This document shows, in pieces, positions 23,454-35,190 of a DNA stretch of 64,000 bases. The translations under genes and the position numbers were made by a program. The notes under the pieces are model-generated. The model was given only the letters and a program-made list of their open reading frames with translations. It did not search any database and had not been told where the DNA came from. The DNA is from Lithospermum erythrorhizon (lineage: Eukaryota > Streptophyta > Magnoliopsida > Boraginales > Boraginaceae). Each line of letters opens with the position of its first letter. Within the stretch, counting starts at the first letter, position 1. The DNA is taken from NCBI GenBank assembly GCA_019722365.1, contig JADFUC010001146.1, positions 682,001 to 746,000 of the forward strand, written 5' to 3'.

Positions 23454-25448
23454 GAGAACTCAGTCTTCAGGAATAATGATGATTTTGGTGCATTTGTATA
23501 GTAATAATGAGAGGTTATTATTAGTGTTGAGTTCAAGAAACTATACAGAAAGAAAGGATGAGCAATGGGATATAAAGAAAGTTGAATATCTCGAGAGAGA
23601 GGAGTACGCTAAGGGGGAGGCTATAGACTATAGTTGTGAAGTAATATGGGTACTTGAGTATTTGATAAAATAATTCTGATTTTGTGAAATTATTTATTTT
23701 TATTCGTTAATGTGACCAACTTTTATATGTGTTTTAGAGAATAATTAACTTTAACTTAGTATAAGTGTTTATTTTTAATTTTTTACAAAAGCAAAGATTA
23801 GAAGATTTTCGTAGGATGGAGGAATAATAAATTTTAAAAAGTACGTGGATGTAAAAATTAAATTAATTTTGATTGTGGTAATGTCAACATTCTGTGGAAC
23901 ATCCATGGGGTGAGATCCGGTTTGTAAGAACCATTTCAGAAATTCAAGAATCCCAACTGATGACACATTTCAAGGGTTGGCACACTTGGGGATAATTAAA
24001 TCTTTAATAGGCTTCATCAGATTGTCAAAGGTGGTATATACCAGTAAGGGAGTAGAGTAGTTCTTTAGTTACTCCTATGTTTTACTTTTAATAAGTCAGA
24101 ATGGTTCAAATTGACAAAAGAAGATTCAAACATATTTGCTATTTTTATTGATTAATCGTTTGTTTCTAAAGGGACTTGATATAGTTTATTTTTGGTCTAA
24201 CCTCTCACTGCAATCTCATTCTTGTAACGTTCCTTCTCGCAACTCTAAATTTGAGAGGATTTACCTCATAAATTCTCAGCGTATTTTATGTCATGTTTAT
24301 CGCCGATGTTTGATCGAAGAATAATTTTTACATTAGTCGGTCCAAGTCAAATATGTTTAAAATTTGAGTTTTTAATAATAAAGTTTCAAAAAAGAAGATG
24401 CAATTTGATAATATAATATGATTAGTTTTAATAAAATATTATCAATATTAATTACATCACCCATTTAACGCTTGTGGTATCACATCCCCACTTAATTTTG
24501 ATTGATTCCTCTGATCTCGACGATGGTTCCTGGGAATTCGGTTTATACCCATAATTTCTTTTAAAATCAATTGTGACATCACGTATTTCCATTTGTTTTA
24601 TCATACTTGGATATAGATCATGGCTTTTTCTTGGGTAATCACGTCTTGGTCAACTTGGTGAATACTACGCTCGACTTCAGATTGTTAGCTCTCCCAAGTC
24701 TAGCTCGATTACAATGATAACAATTCATTTCAAAACAAATCGAACATAAAAAATAAAAAAAAGTTGATGATTAAAAAAAGGGTGAATCTCTTCTGGTACT
24801 ATATAATTTATTTATCAGATCTCAATTCAATTATCACTAAATCCCAAATAACAAATTCAATTAATATTCTCTTCTGGTACTATATAATTTATTCATTTTT
24901 TAGCAAAAAACAATTCAATAAATAATTTCCCCTAAAATTTATATTTTATTCAATTTAATTCTGTTATGGTTATGTTTGATTGATTTAATTTGATGCAATT
25001 TATATAATTTTACCCTAAAAATCAACATGTAATTAAATTGAGTTTTTGTTATGGCTATGTTAAATTGTCTGTAATTTATATAAATTTTCCCATAAAAATG
25101 AGCATATAATTCAATTGAGTTTCTGTTATGGTTATAATGAAACTGATTTAATTTTATGCAATTTGTATAATTTTTTCCCAAAAAATTACATTTAATTCGA
25201 TTGAGTTTTTGTTATTGTTATGTGAAATGATTTGATTTTCTGCAATTAGTATGTAATTCAATTGATATTATTTTGTGGTTCTGTTTAATTGATTCAATTT
25301 TATTCCCCTCAAAATTCACATGTAATTTGATTGAGATTTTGTTGTAGTTCTGTAATGATTCAATTCTGACAAACATATAATTTTGTTCTTTTGTCGAATT
25401 TGCAGCTTAAAAAGGCAGTTACAGTGCATTTTTTAGGGTAGAAGGCGT
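23454..25448. other. Divergent intergenic region between the peptide gene and the WD40 gene
   Basis: It holds the promoters of both genes. No coding sequence is supported. The right part (about 24,940-25,404) is a T-rich stretch of degenerate repeats ending in a splice acceptor (AATTTGCAG at 25397-25405). It is therefore best read as a 5'UTR intron of the WD40 gene. A Stowaway-like remnant may lie near 24,040-24,060 (AGTAAGGGAGTAGAGTAG). Confidence 0.5.
24940..25385 (+). repeat. Degenerate tandem repeats in the WD40 gene's 5' leader
   Basis: About six units of 60-90 bp follow one another. Each has an ATTGAGTTTTTGTTATGGTT-like core, then a GATTTAATTTTATGCAATTT-like stretch, then a short C run (CCCCTAAAA or TTTCCCA) and ATGTAATT. 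The copies are 70-85% alike by eye. The region is T-rich on the coding strand, as expected for intron. Confidence 0.65.
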
Positions 25449-28400
25449 ATGTCGATTCAAGAAGGAGTGGATGAATTCGATAACTACGCCTTTGATGATT
25501 TCGAGATGGCTGAAATGGAGGAGGATATTTATTTTCGCGGTAGAGGGTTGGGCGATTCTGATACCGAGGATGATGATGACGATGATCATAGCCGATTTGT
25601 ATGTGAAATTATTATTAATCTAGTGAATTTATCTCAAAATGATCGTCCAGTTTGATTTTCAGTTGTCAAAATTAAGATAGTTTGTAGCTTTAGTTGATGC
25701 ACATAACTTTGAAGTGAATGAAAATTATAGTGTCCTTAGTGAAGTAGGTAGAAAATACTATCTTTGGATATATTTGTTTGTGTATGTGTTTGAGCTTATA
25801 TGATCTGAATTTTTATTTGATCGGTTAGAAGGTGATCCGTTTGGAGTACTGATTAGCTCCTTGTGTAGATGCCATTCTATCCAAACTTGTAATATCAATT
25901 TGATTTGCTAATAACGTGCAATGTTTGCATATACGGAGTATGTAATTTATGAGGGTGTGAGAATGAGAATCAATACTTGGTCGAAAGTTTAAGCTTCTGT
26001 CCCTTATAGTCTTGTGTCTCTTCTTACAATGATTGTTTCGATTGGGTAATTGTGTTGTTATAGGACAAGAAAATAACTGATACTACTGCTGCCGAAGCTA
26101 AGAAAGGAAAGGATATACAAGGAATTCCGTGGGATATACTTAGCATTTCTCGAGATAAGTACAGACAGACTAGATTAGAGCAGTATAAAAACTATGAGAA
26201 TGTACTTCAATCAGGAGATGCTTCTCAGAAGGTAGATCCAGTTGTTTCAGTTGAACTGTGGTTTAAAGTTTTCCTTTTTTTTGAGAATCGATCTTATCTC
26301 TTGTATCATCTAGGAATGTAAGACTACAAGGAAAGGAGGGAATTATTATGAGTTCTGGCAGAACACAAGATCTGTAAAATCAACAATCCTTCATTTTCAG
26401 GTAAGAACATTATTATTTCTCGTTTTCTCATGCATTGAGTTTGCCTATTATGTTTCATCGGCACAAAATAGCAATATGTATGCTGGTTCAGATGGGAAAA
26501 GTCTATGGTACTTAAGTTATTCAAAGCCAATGTCTGCTCGTTTAAAGAAAGATTTGACCTTCCAACTTGTGTTTCTTTCCTGTCAAATGAATGTTCTTGA
26601 AATTAGAACGTTCTCTGTTATAGAAAAGTGCTAACGTAAATAGGACAGGCGATCATACCCTTTCTACCGTCCCTATTATTTTCTGCTGTTGCTCCAGTAT
26701 AATATGACTCATCCAAGTCAGCATTAGAAATTCATGCTTGTCACACTCAGTTGTTTTAAATTTTATTAGTGTTTACTCATATTGAAATGATGCGTGTACA
26801 GAACATTTCATGAAGTGTTGGTTAATCTTCTTATAGCGATAAAGATCCACTCAAGAGACCTTTTAATCTCCCATGTTTGATCTGCATCATAGTTTATGAA
26901 ATTTTCTGACTTCACAAACAATGGTTTGCAGCTGAGGAACTTGGTTTGGTCTACATCAAAGCATGATGTCTATCTCATGTCACACTATTCCATAATCCAT
27001 TGGTCTTCTTTAAGTTGCAAAAGAACTGAAGTTCTTAATGTTTCTGGTCATGTGGCCCCATCTGAGGTGTGTTATATGGTCTGGATCCACCAATTCAATT
27101 GATGAAAATGTTGATTAGATGAGTCTGAACTCTAATGAGTTTTCTTTATTGACTTGCTAAAGAAACACCCTGGGAATTTGCAAGAAGGGTTTACTCAGAC
27201 ACAAGTGAGCACACTTTCAGTACGTGACAACTTGTTGATTGCTGGAGGATTTCAGGGTGAACTTATCTGCAAGGTAATTCATCTTTACTAGTTGCATCAA
27301 TTACTGCAGTTGTGTCAAGTCTGTTGCATCCAAGTAAATGTGATATCTTATTGTGGTTCAGGCAGCTGACTTATATACTTCTGAATGGATATTTAATTAG
27401 AAAGTAATTTGAAATTTGTGCCTCTTGTTTTCTCTTATGATTTCCCATCATATGTGAATCCAATTACTTTCTTATAATTTTCAATTAAGATGCTGACATG
27501 GTTACATTTTTGCTAAAGTTTTTAGATCGACCTGGTGTTAGCTTCTGTGCCAGGACAACCTATGATGATAACGCTATAACAAATGCACTAGAGATCTACA
27601 ATTGTTCAAGGTATTTTCTCCTCCTGATATTTCTACTTCAATTACTAGAAGAGGTTACTAGAAGAGATCTACAATTGTTCATGCTTACTCACCTTTTCTA
27701 TGCAAAAAATTACCAGTGGCGCACTTCGTTTCATGGCTTCAAATAACGATTCAGGGGTTAGAGACTTCGACCTTCAGACGTTTCAGCAGTTAAAGTGCTT
27801 CTGTTATCCTTGGCCTGTGAATGTAAGTTGATGTTTATTGGACTAAGGCTTTTCAATATGCATGGTTCATTTTATAATATTCTGTAATGATAAGTTAATT
27901 GTTGAGAAATTTTCTTATAACTATCAGTAAAGAAGTAATAGGTTATCTCTGATTTGGATATAATGCATTCAGACACTAGGCCAACAATTTCAATCATCTC
28001 TCTGTCATCTAGTAGTTATTAATAAATCAAGCGTAGCCAGTTTATGTGTTGTTGCAGAATCTTTTGCTGATTTTGCATTTCCTCTTACAGCATACCTCAC
28101 TGAGTCCAGATGGAAAACGCATCCTCATAGTTGGTGACAGCCCTGATGGGTTACTGGTGGATTCTCAGACAGGAAAGGTGATGCCTAATCTGATATTCCA
28201 CCTAATAATTTACACTTTGGTCTTGTTCAAATGAATCTATAGTTTGAGTGTATAACATCTTTTAAAACTTACAGCAACTGGGTTCTGACCATATTTAATT
28301 GCAGACCATTGAATCTTTACATGGACACAAGGATTTCTCTTTTGCAACAGCATGGCACCCAGATGGTTGCCTCTTTGCTACTGGGAACCAGGACAAAACT

Positions 28401-28721
28401 TGCCGTGTTTGGGATTCTCGAAACTTATCAAAATCTGTAGCTGTGCTCAAGGGAAACATGGGAGCCATTCGATCAATCCGTTTCACTTCTGATGGGCAGT
28501 TCATGGCCATGGCCGAGCCAGCAGACTTCGTCCATGTTTATGATGTCAAGAATGGTTACGAGAAAGAGCAGGAAATCGACTTTTTTGGGGAGGTTTCCGG
28601 AGTTACTTTCAGTCCAGACACTGAGTCTCTCTTCATCGGTGTTTGGGACCGCACTTATGGAAGCCTTCTCCAATTCAACCGGTGTCGAAACCACACTTAT
28701 CTTGACTCCATATTTTCTTGA
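25449..28721 (+). CDS. WD40-repeat protein of the At1g36070/At1g78070 type (9 coding exons, complete)
   Basis: Exons: 25449-25598, 26064-26231, 26314-26400, 26932-27066, 27163-27273, 27519-27610, 27717-27822, 28091-28177, 28305-28721. Phases close to 450 residues. The N-terminus is very acidic (FDDFEMAEMEEDIYF, DTEDDDDDD). A conserved block IQGIPWDILSISRDKYR leads to a C-terminal WD40 propeller with blades such as LHGHKDFSFATAWHPDG, FATGNQDKTCRVWDSRN and LKGNMGAIRSIRFTSDG. Plant relatives are annotated only as transducin/WD40 family proteins (also yeast C2A9.03-like); a scaffold role is inferred from the fold. The start fits the family's acidic N-terminus and follows a 5'UTR acceptor at 25405. 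An AATAAA lies at 28923, about 200 bp after the stop. Confidence 0.92.
27590..27681 (+). repeat. 19-bp direct repeat straddling the exon 6 donor of the WD40 gene
   Basis: AGAGATCTACAATTGTTCA occurs at 27590-27608, the last bases of exon 6, and again at 27663-27681 inside the following intron. Between them a 13-bp phrase (TTACTAGAAGAGG) is also doubled. The second copy continues CATG, not CAAG|GT, so it lacks the splice donor. Confidence 0.85.
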
Positions 28722-29349
28722 AAATATATTTTAATCTCGAGTCAAAGCCTGTGCTATTGGATGAGAGCTTTGGCCAAACTCAGAAACCAACATTGTATTC
28801 TCAAAATTCGGGATTTGTGAATTATCAATAGCCTACTTCAAGAAATTCTTCGATATTAGATGTATATATATTTTCATTTGATGATACTCGCTCAGAGGCA
28901 AAGGAGTATGATGTGAACTGTGAATAAAGTTTGAGTCAGATTTTGATTGAGTACTGATTAATCTTAACAAGTTGAATAATTTACAACACTCACTAGTGAT
29001 AATAATTTACCATAAACAGAAAAATAGATCATTATTATTGGAGATTTAATCTTGGAATATCATTATTCTTGCATAGTGATTTTTTGGAACAAATATTTCA
29101 ATAAACAAAAAAGGAATTACATTATTTCGAACCATGAAGGAGAAAGTCTTGAAACTTCCATTGGAACCATGACCATCATGCCACGTGGTATGCTAATGAT
29201 CATTAAAATATGAGCCTCACATTTTACAATGACAAAAATATCAAAAGTCCATTGATAAAGATGATGAATACTATAATTCCCATTATTCCTTAACGAATTT
29301 AGAAACCTTACTTAAATTCCGTCTTTTTAATTCCTAGCATACTTCAATT
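28722..29349. other. Intergenic region, WD40 3' flank and plastid-protein promoter
   Basis: No gene is seen. CCACGTGG at 29180-29187 is a palindromic G-box about 165 bp upstream of the plastid-protein start. G-boxes are common in light-regulated promoters, which would fit the downstream gene (inference). Confidence 0.45.
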
Positions 29350-31044
29350 ATGATCTCCTTAGCGTTACTTAATCATCAAAGCTTTTTTATAACTCAACCA
29401 CTTAATGCAACATCATTAAACTTCAAACCTAGAAGAAAACATGGTTGTTTTGTTAACATAATGACCCCCAAAATCTCATGCATGAAGCAAAAACATGATG
29501 ATAACAGTGATTTTAAAGATGGTTATTATTCATTGGACAAATTTGCAAAAGTTGCTATAGTTACTCTAGCTGCCGGAGTGCTGACACTTGGGACAGTTGA
29601 CACGGCGGAAGCAGCCAAAAGTGGTGGGAGAGTTGGTGGTCAAGCCTTCCGATCATCGGCACCACGGCCTTCATCTCCAAGAATCAATAATAATAATTCC
29701 AGGTATAGTATTTGAAAAAGTGAATCAGTCAATAGAGTCAAGACACTTGGTTAAAGAGTTGAACCGACTAGCCTATTAATTAAAGGTGTTTGCTTAGATA
29801 ACCTCTAGGTTGTTTATTAAAATATTCTGATTGATTTTTTGATACAAATGTTTAACAAACTATATTATGCATAAATGCAATTTATCAAGTTAATTTTTCA
29901 TTTGTATCGATTATTGAACAATATAATCTAATTCGAAATTGGGTACGGGTGACATAATATTAGTTTCATGTCCTTACGTGATCTAGATTTAGTACTAGTA
30001 CTTGTCATATTTTGCCATTTTGGTGACTTATTAACATTAGATGTTTTAATTTTCAAGACAAATATGTTTTGTATATACGTTTAATATTTAATAAAAATAT
30101 TATAGTTTCATTGTACTTTACCATTACATAGCAAATTTTGTACCAAAGCAAATCAAAATTGAATATGTCAATTGAATTATTTTAGAATAGAGCGGATTGT
30201 CGATTTGGTCCAAAAAGTGTGACTAAGTTGTATTTCATTCAAAAGTTGTAATTTTGTCATAAAATGGTTATTTCACGTAGAGGTTAATTTCACAATTTGG
30301 GTATGAGCCTAAAGAGAAATCTAAATCGCACTCACATAGCCACTTTCAGGGACTAATTACCAAAACACAATTCGATCCCACTTTCTGGATCAAACCGACA
30401 ATTAGCTCTTCTATAGTGTGAATCGAATTAGTAAAAAATTTGCAAAGATGAACACACTTGGACTGAATCAAGTCTCCACTCTCCACCAGAAGTTGCTTCA
30501 TGATTTGATATACTAGACAAACTTGAAAGATTTGAATGCATTACTCATAAATTACATGTTGTATACTTGCATTGTAACATCTCAAGCATTCAGCTTCCCC
30601 CTGCCATTTAGTAGTGCCCATAGTTATCTTTCAACTCTGTGGTTCTCCTTTCTTGCTACAATTTGAGTTTTATCTCCAATATTATTATTAGTAATGCTTG
30701 ATTTTAAGATGAGTTATGTTGTATAGATAAAAAACATCACATTTATCTACTTGCAATTGTGAATATAAAGGCTAATCTTGTAAGTACATGATTGGTAATG
30801 TTACAGGACCAATATATATGTGAATCCACGAGTCGCGCCTCCTCTGGTTGGTGGATATGGTTATGGAGTTCCATTCTATGGCGGATGGGGATGGTCGCCT
30901 TTCTCCTTCTTCGCCCCAGCTCCTGGTGTCGCTGTTGGCATAGGTGGTGGTTTCGACACGCTACTCTTGTTTATGATCCTTGGTGCTGTTGCTGCTGTTG
31001 TCAGGAGATTCATTAGTGGCTCAAAGGATGAAGATGATTATTAG
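29350..31044 (+). CDS. Small plastid-targeted glycine-rich membrane protein (2 exons)
   Basis: Exons 29350-29702 and 30807-31044 join in phase (AG|G) to give 196 residues. The N-terminus is rich in Ser, Thr and basic residues with few acidic ones (FKPRRKHG), as in chloroplast transit peptides. It is followed by a hydrophobic run (VAIVTLAAGVLTLG) and TAEAA, which looks like a thylakoid processing site. The mature part starts SGGRVGGQAFRSSAPRP, then a Gly/Tyr/Trp-rich stretch (GGYGYGVPFYGGWGW). It ends with one membrane helix (TLLLFMILGAVAAVV) and a charged tail (SGSKDEDDY). The GGRxGGxxF plus Gly-rich plus helix layout recalls the front of DUF1517 proteins such as FLAP1, but the long DUF1517 C-terminus is absent. 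The function is unknown; thylakoid or envelope location is inferred. Confidence 0.8.
30189..30416. mobile_element. MITE-like element in the plastid-protein gene intron
   Basis: The left end AGAGCGGATTGTCGATTTGG then TCCAAAAAGTG is matched in inverse by the right end CACTTTCTGGATCAAACCGA then CAATTAGCTCT. This gives imperfect terminal inverted repeats of about 30 bp around a 225-bp element. The inner parts are not coding. The target duplication is unclear (TAGAAT / TCTATA flanks). The superfamily is not assigned. Confidence 0.65.
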
Positions 31045-31671
31045 CTTTAGTATTCATTAATATAATTCATAGTAGAAAATTTTAGTAATCAACCTCCTTA
31101 TGTCATGGAAATATATGTGGCCTAGCAGACTTACCTGTTACAAGGCAGAGGATGAAGTTGTAATATACTTTTATCTTACATTTTGTGGCGCAAAGAGTGT
31201 TGTGGTCATTAGGAATATAGAGCATTGCCAACATGATCTCCGAAAATGGGATCAAATTGCAATGTGATCCTTAATAACAGCATACGGCATTGGTGCAAAT
31301 TGATTTCAATATTGACACATTTATTACAGCTCGGTCTATAAATTGACCAAATATGTTTTACCTATCAAAATTGAAAACTACACAATCTTTATGGAATAGA
31401 GTAAACAATATGATCTTAATATAGAAGTACTTTGGAACCTAATGAACAAATAAATATTTTTGAAAACCATTTGTTCAAATCATGAAAATAAATAAAGTTA
31501 TAAGATGAAAAGGAGATGCAAAACGTAATGTAAATCGTTGGGATCTAAGAAAATGCCTTGAGCTATAGAAAAATATAAAACTAAGTAGTGTAAACTTTTT
31601 ACATGTTGCATTCCATTGCATACATGGTGTACTTAATTTATCCTCTCTATATAACTAACACTCTATTTTAA
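31045..31671. other. Convergent intergenic region, nothing recognised
   Basis: This short AT-rich stretch lies between the 3' ends of the plastid-protein gene (+) and the GT47 gene (-). It must hold both polyadenylation regions. No ORF or repeat is supported. Confidence 0.4.
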
Positions 31672-34600
31672 TTAAGGTATCCAACCAATTCTAAAATTCA
31701 ATCTCCTAAGCCATACTGAATGCAATATCATATGAAACATATCAAACTTTTGTGAAGGTGTGTTAAATACAAAATGTTTCTTCACAGATCTCAACCCCTC
31801 CTTGAGCCTCAAATACTTGTCCTCTGGAACTGCCAATAGGATCTCCTTCAGCCTTGGAATTTCAGAAACCTCAACCTTTATTGAGAATGCATCCCAATTC
31901 AATACATCACTAAATGGAAACACATAATACTTTGATATTATCACTGGGACACATTCAGCATATATCGCCTCGATTATTCTTGGACTAGCCACTTCATAGC
32001 CACTGGGACATAAGCAAAACTTGGAACTCAACACGAATGAGAAATAGTCCTCTCCTTTTGGGAGGTACTCGTGGACTGGGATGTCCGGGTCACGTCCCAT
32101 CCAATAGTCCAAGAGTATCGGCCTGATGGGACCGTGTCTCCCACCAGCGAAGAAGGCGAGGTAAGGCCTTGAAGTGTTGGCTGGTGGAGGAGACTTGAGC
32201 TTAGGGGAAATGTAATTGTCTATAAGCTTTATTTCTGGCAAGCTTGCATCCTTCTCTGGCTTGAAGCCTTCTGAGGAATTAGCATTGCAAAGAACCCTTA
32301 TTGATGTGTTGTACAACAGAGGATTTCCTCTCGATGCAACAGGCCCCTGCAAGTCGAACAATGTCAATATATCAACATATTTTATTTTATGATAATTTTA
32401 ATTCAAATAAATGTCAATTAAGAATATAAAGTATGTTCATTTAGATCATTAAAAAGGAAACTCGACAATATTTTAGGATGGAGGTAGTTTTATATTTTTG
32501 TAAATTATGGGCTACAAACCAACATCGTATATAACCAAAAAAATAACTTAAGAACAATTCGTAATTAATTTTTAAGTTTTGAGGTTAAGAACTTAACTCT
32601 TCATTGACATTTCAAAATAGCATAGTAATAAAGAGTTGAATTACGTACCCAATCATGACAAGATACCATAAAATGGTCAGCTCCAGATGACCTATTCCAG
32701 AAAGGGTGTTTGGAAGAAATGACCCTCACATAATCAGATACAATCCTTTGATGGAAAAATGCATCATGTGATTTGGGGTCGTATAAATACTTAACCATAT
32801 ATGTAACACTAAAGGCAAGAAAAATAGGTGAGCAGAATGAGGATTTTTTGTCCTGAATTTGTGAGCACCACCATACTCAATCTCATGTATGAAGATTCCT
32901 TCACTTGAGTATATATCTATGCATGGTCCATTATGGACTAGTGGAAACTCCCCCTCTTCATATACATACACTTTTAGTCTCTTCTCCATCTCTGCATAGC
33001 TCCTGTTATTGAGGTTTTTCGGTGGGTGATTAATAACTAAGAAGACATATTATCAAGAACTACTATCATCAATAAAATTTGTCCACTTTGGAGTGATGGA
33101 GGCAGAAATTTTATGTAAGGATGACGAAAGATTGTGATTCAAAAAATGGAGAAATTTAAAATTTAGGAGGACGAACCAAATAATTTTTTAAAAAATACAT
33201 GTTGTTTTTTTGAATAAAAATCGTTATCATGAACCCATACCTTTTAGAATAATCATGTCCTCGTGAAAATTAAGAGTCAATTTATACAATTATTATACAT
33301 AAATAATACTCCATAATAAGTCAATAACCCAACCATTCTGTACCTAAAATTACTAGGCTAAATAAGGACAACAATATTTCAGGATGAGGAGCTTACTGAT
33401 AAAATGCACTGGGGTTATGATATACCGATCTATTTGATGTCTTTATGTGATCAACTAATGATGCTTTCCTAATCGCATATCTTGCTGCGGCTAATCCTTG
33501 CTCCAACTTTGCTTCTTCTTCCTATATTCCCATATATGCTTATTAATTTGAAAAATACAATGTTTTACGATAAAATATTTTAAGTTAAATTATATTGATA
33601 TGAAAGAAGTATATATCAATTAATCATCAAGAAGGTTTCGATTTGATCATAACTAAGCACAATGTTTAAACTTAATATTTTTACCTATATTAATTTCGTA
33701 TCCAAATAATATCCCCAACATTTTGAATTTTATTTTACTCATGCTTGTACCCAAGCAAATAGTATTGCATTAAATGTATGATGCTTATAAATATAAATTG
33801 ATATCCTACTTTAAGCACCAAACAAAAATCCTAAGAAATTCTCCACCAAAGTTCATACACGTGATCATATTACTCAGTACGGAGTATTTCAAAAAAAAAA
33901 ACAAACAAAACGGAAAAGATTGAAATTATCACTAACATATATAAAAATATGAATAAGGATTGTGTTTATTCCCTTTTCACACTATTAATTACTAAATTAC
34001 ATTTCTCTTTAAAAATCTAAAATTTAAGAATTTTAATAGGATAATTAACTACTACTACCTCATGGGATGAAAGAAAATAACTTATTTATTGTATTATTTT
34101 TTATGAACAGAAAATATGGCAAATATTGTAAATGCATATTTATTTTTGGAGTAAAATTTATATCTACGCCAAATAAGTAGACCTCGGGTACGTTCATGGA
34201 ATTTTTTTATATATATGCTATACTAAAGACTCATAAAAAAATATTAGACAAGTGTGGATTAAATAATAGAAAATATCATAGTAATAATAATAATACGGAG
34301 TAATTCAAGGGATGTATATGCTATCTATTACTTTCCTACAAAGGGTTGGTACAAGCACAATCACTAATCATCATCACTAATTACCAACATATACTCCCTC
34401 CATCTCACAAAGATTGATCATCTAGGCTAATGCACATAAATTAAGGTGGAAATGATTTTAGCATGTTTACCCTTGATATAAATTAATGATGTCAAGACTA
34501 ACATCTATTCCCAAAGATATTATGTGGATATTAGAAATAGAAAAAGTGTAATTCAATTATCCCAAATAAAAAGAGAAAGATAAAAAGTAGGAATATAAAG

Positions 34601-35155
34601 GAAAAAAGTATGAAAAATAATATTGAAAACAAAAAATTAAATATTTGATACAAGAAAAAAAGGCTGGGAGAATCTCAAACATTTAGAGATTATATAAGCA
34701 TAAAAGTAGTAAATTAAATTACTATTACCTCCGTTTTTTATTTGACTTTATTATTTAGAATCACCTCAAAGACATGCATCAAGTGAGGATGATACATTCG
34801 TATATATATACTTTATAATTACTCAGATCCTGTAATTTTATAATTAACTTTATTTATCTATTCCATACGTTTAATGACGAAAAGATGCATCGACAACACA
34901 ATTATTTGTGCTCAATTTCGTAACATGAAACTTACCATTCAATTCTATGCTAATACGCCTCATATTGGTATATTATTAATTTATTACTTCTTTCATCAAT
35001 ATGATTTTATCATCATGTCGCTTCAAATCTTTAATAATATGTTATTAAATAATAATATATTTTATGTAGAATTGTTGTTATTATTATTGTTATAATATGT
35101 TTGTTAAATAATCATAATTTTTTTTATAGAATTATTATTACATTATGTAGAACCA

Positions 35156-35190
<35 letters not shown>

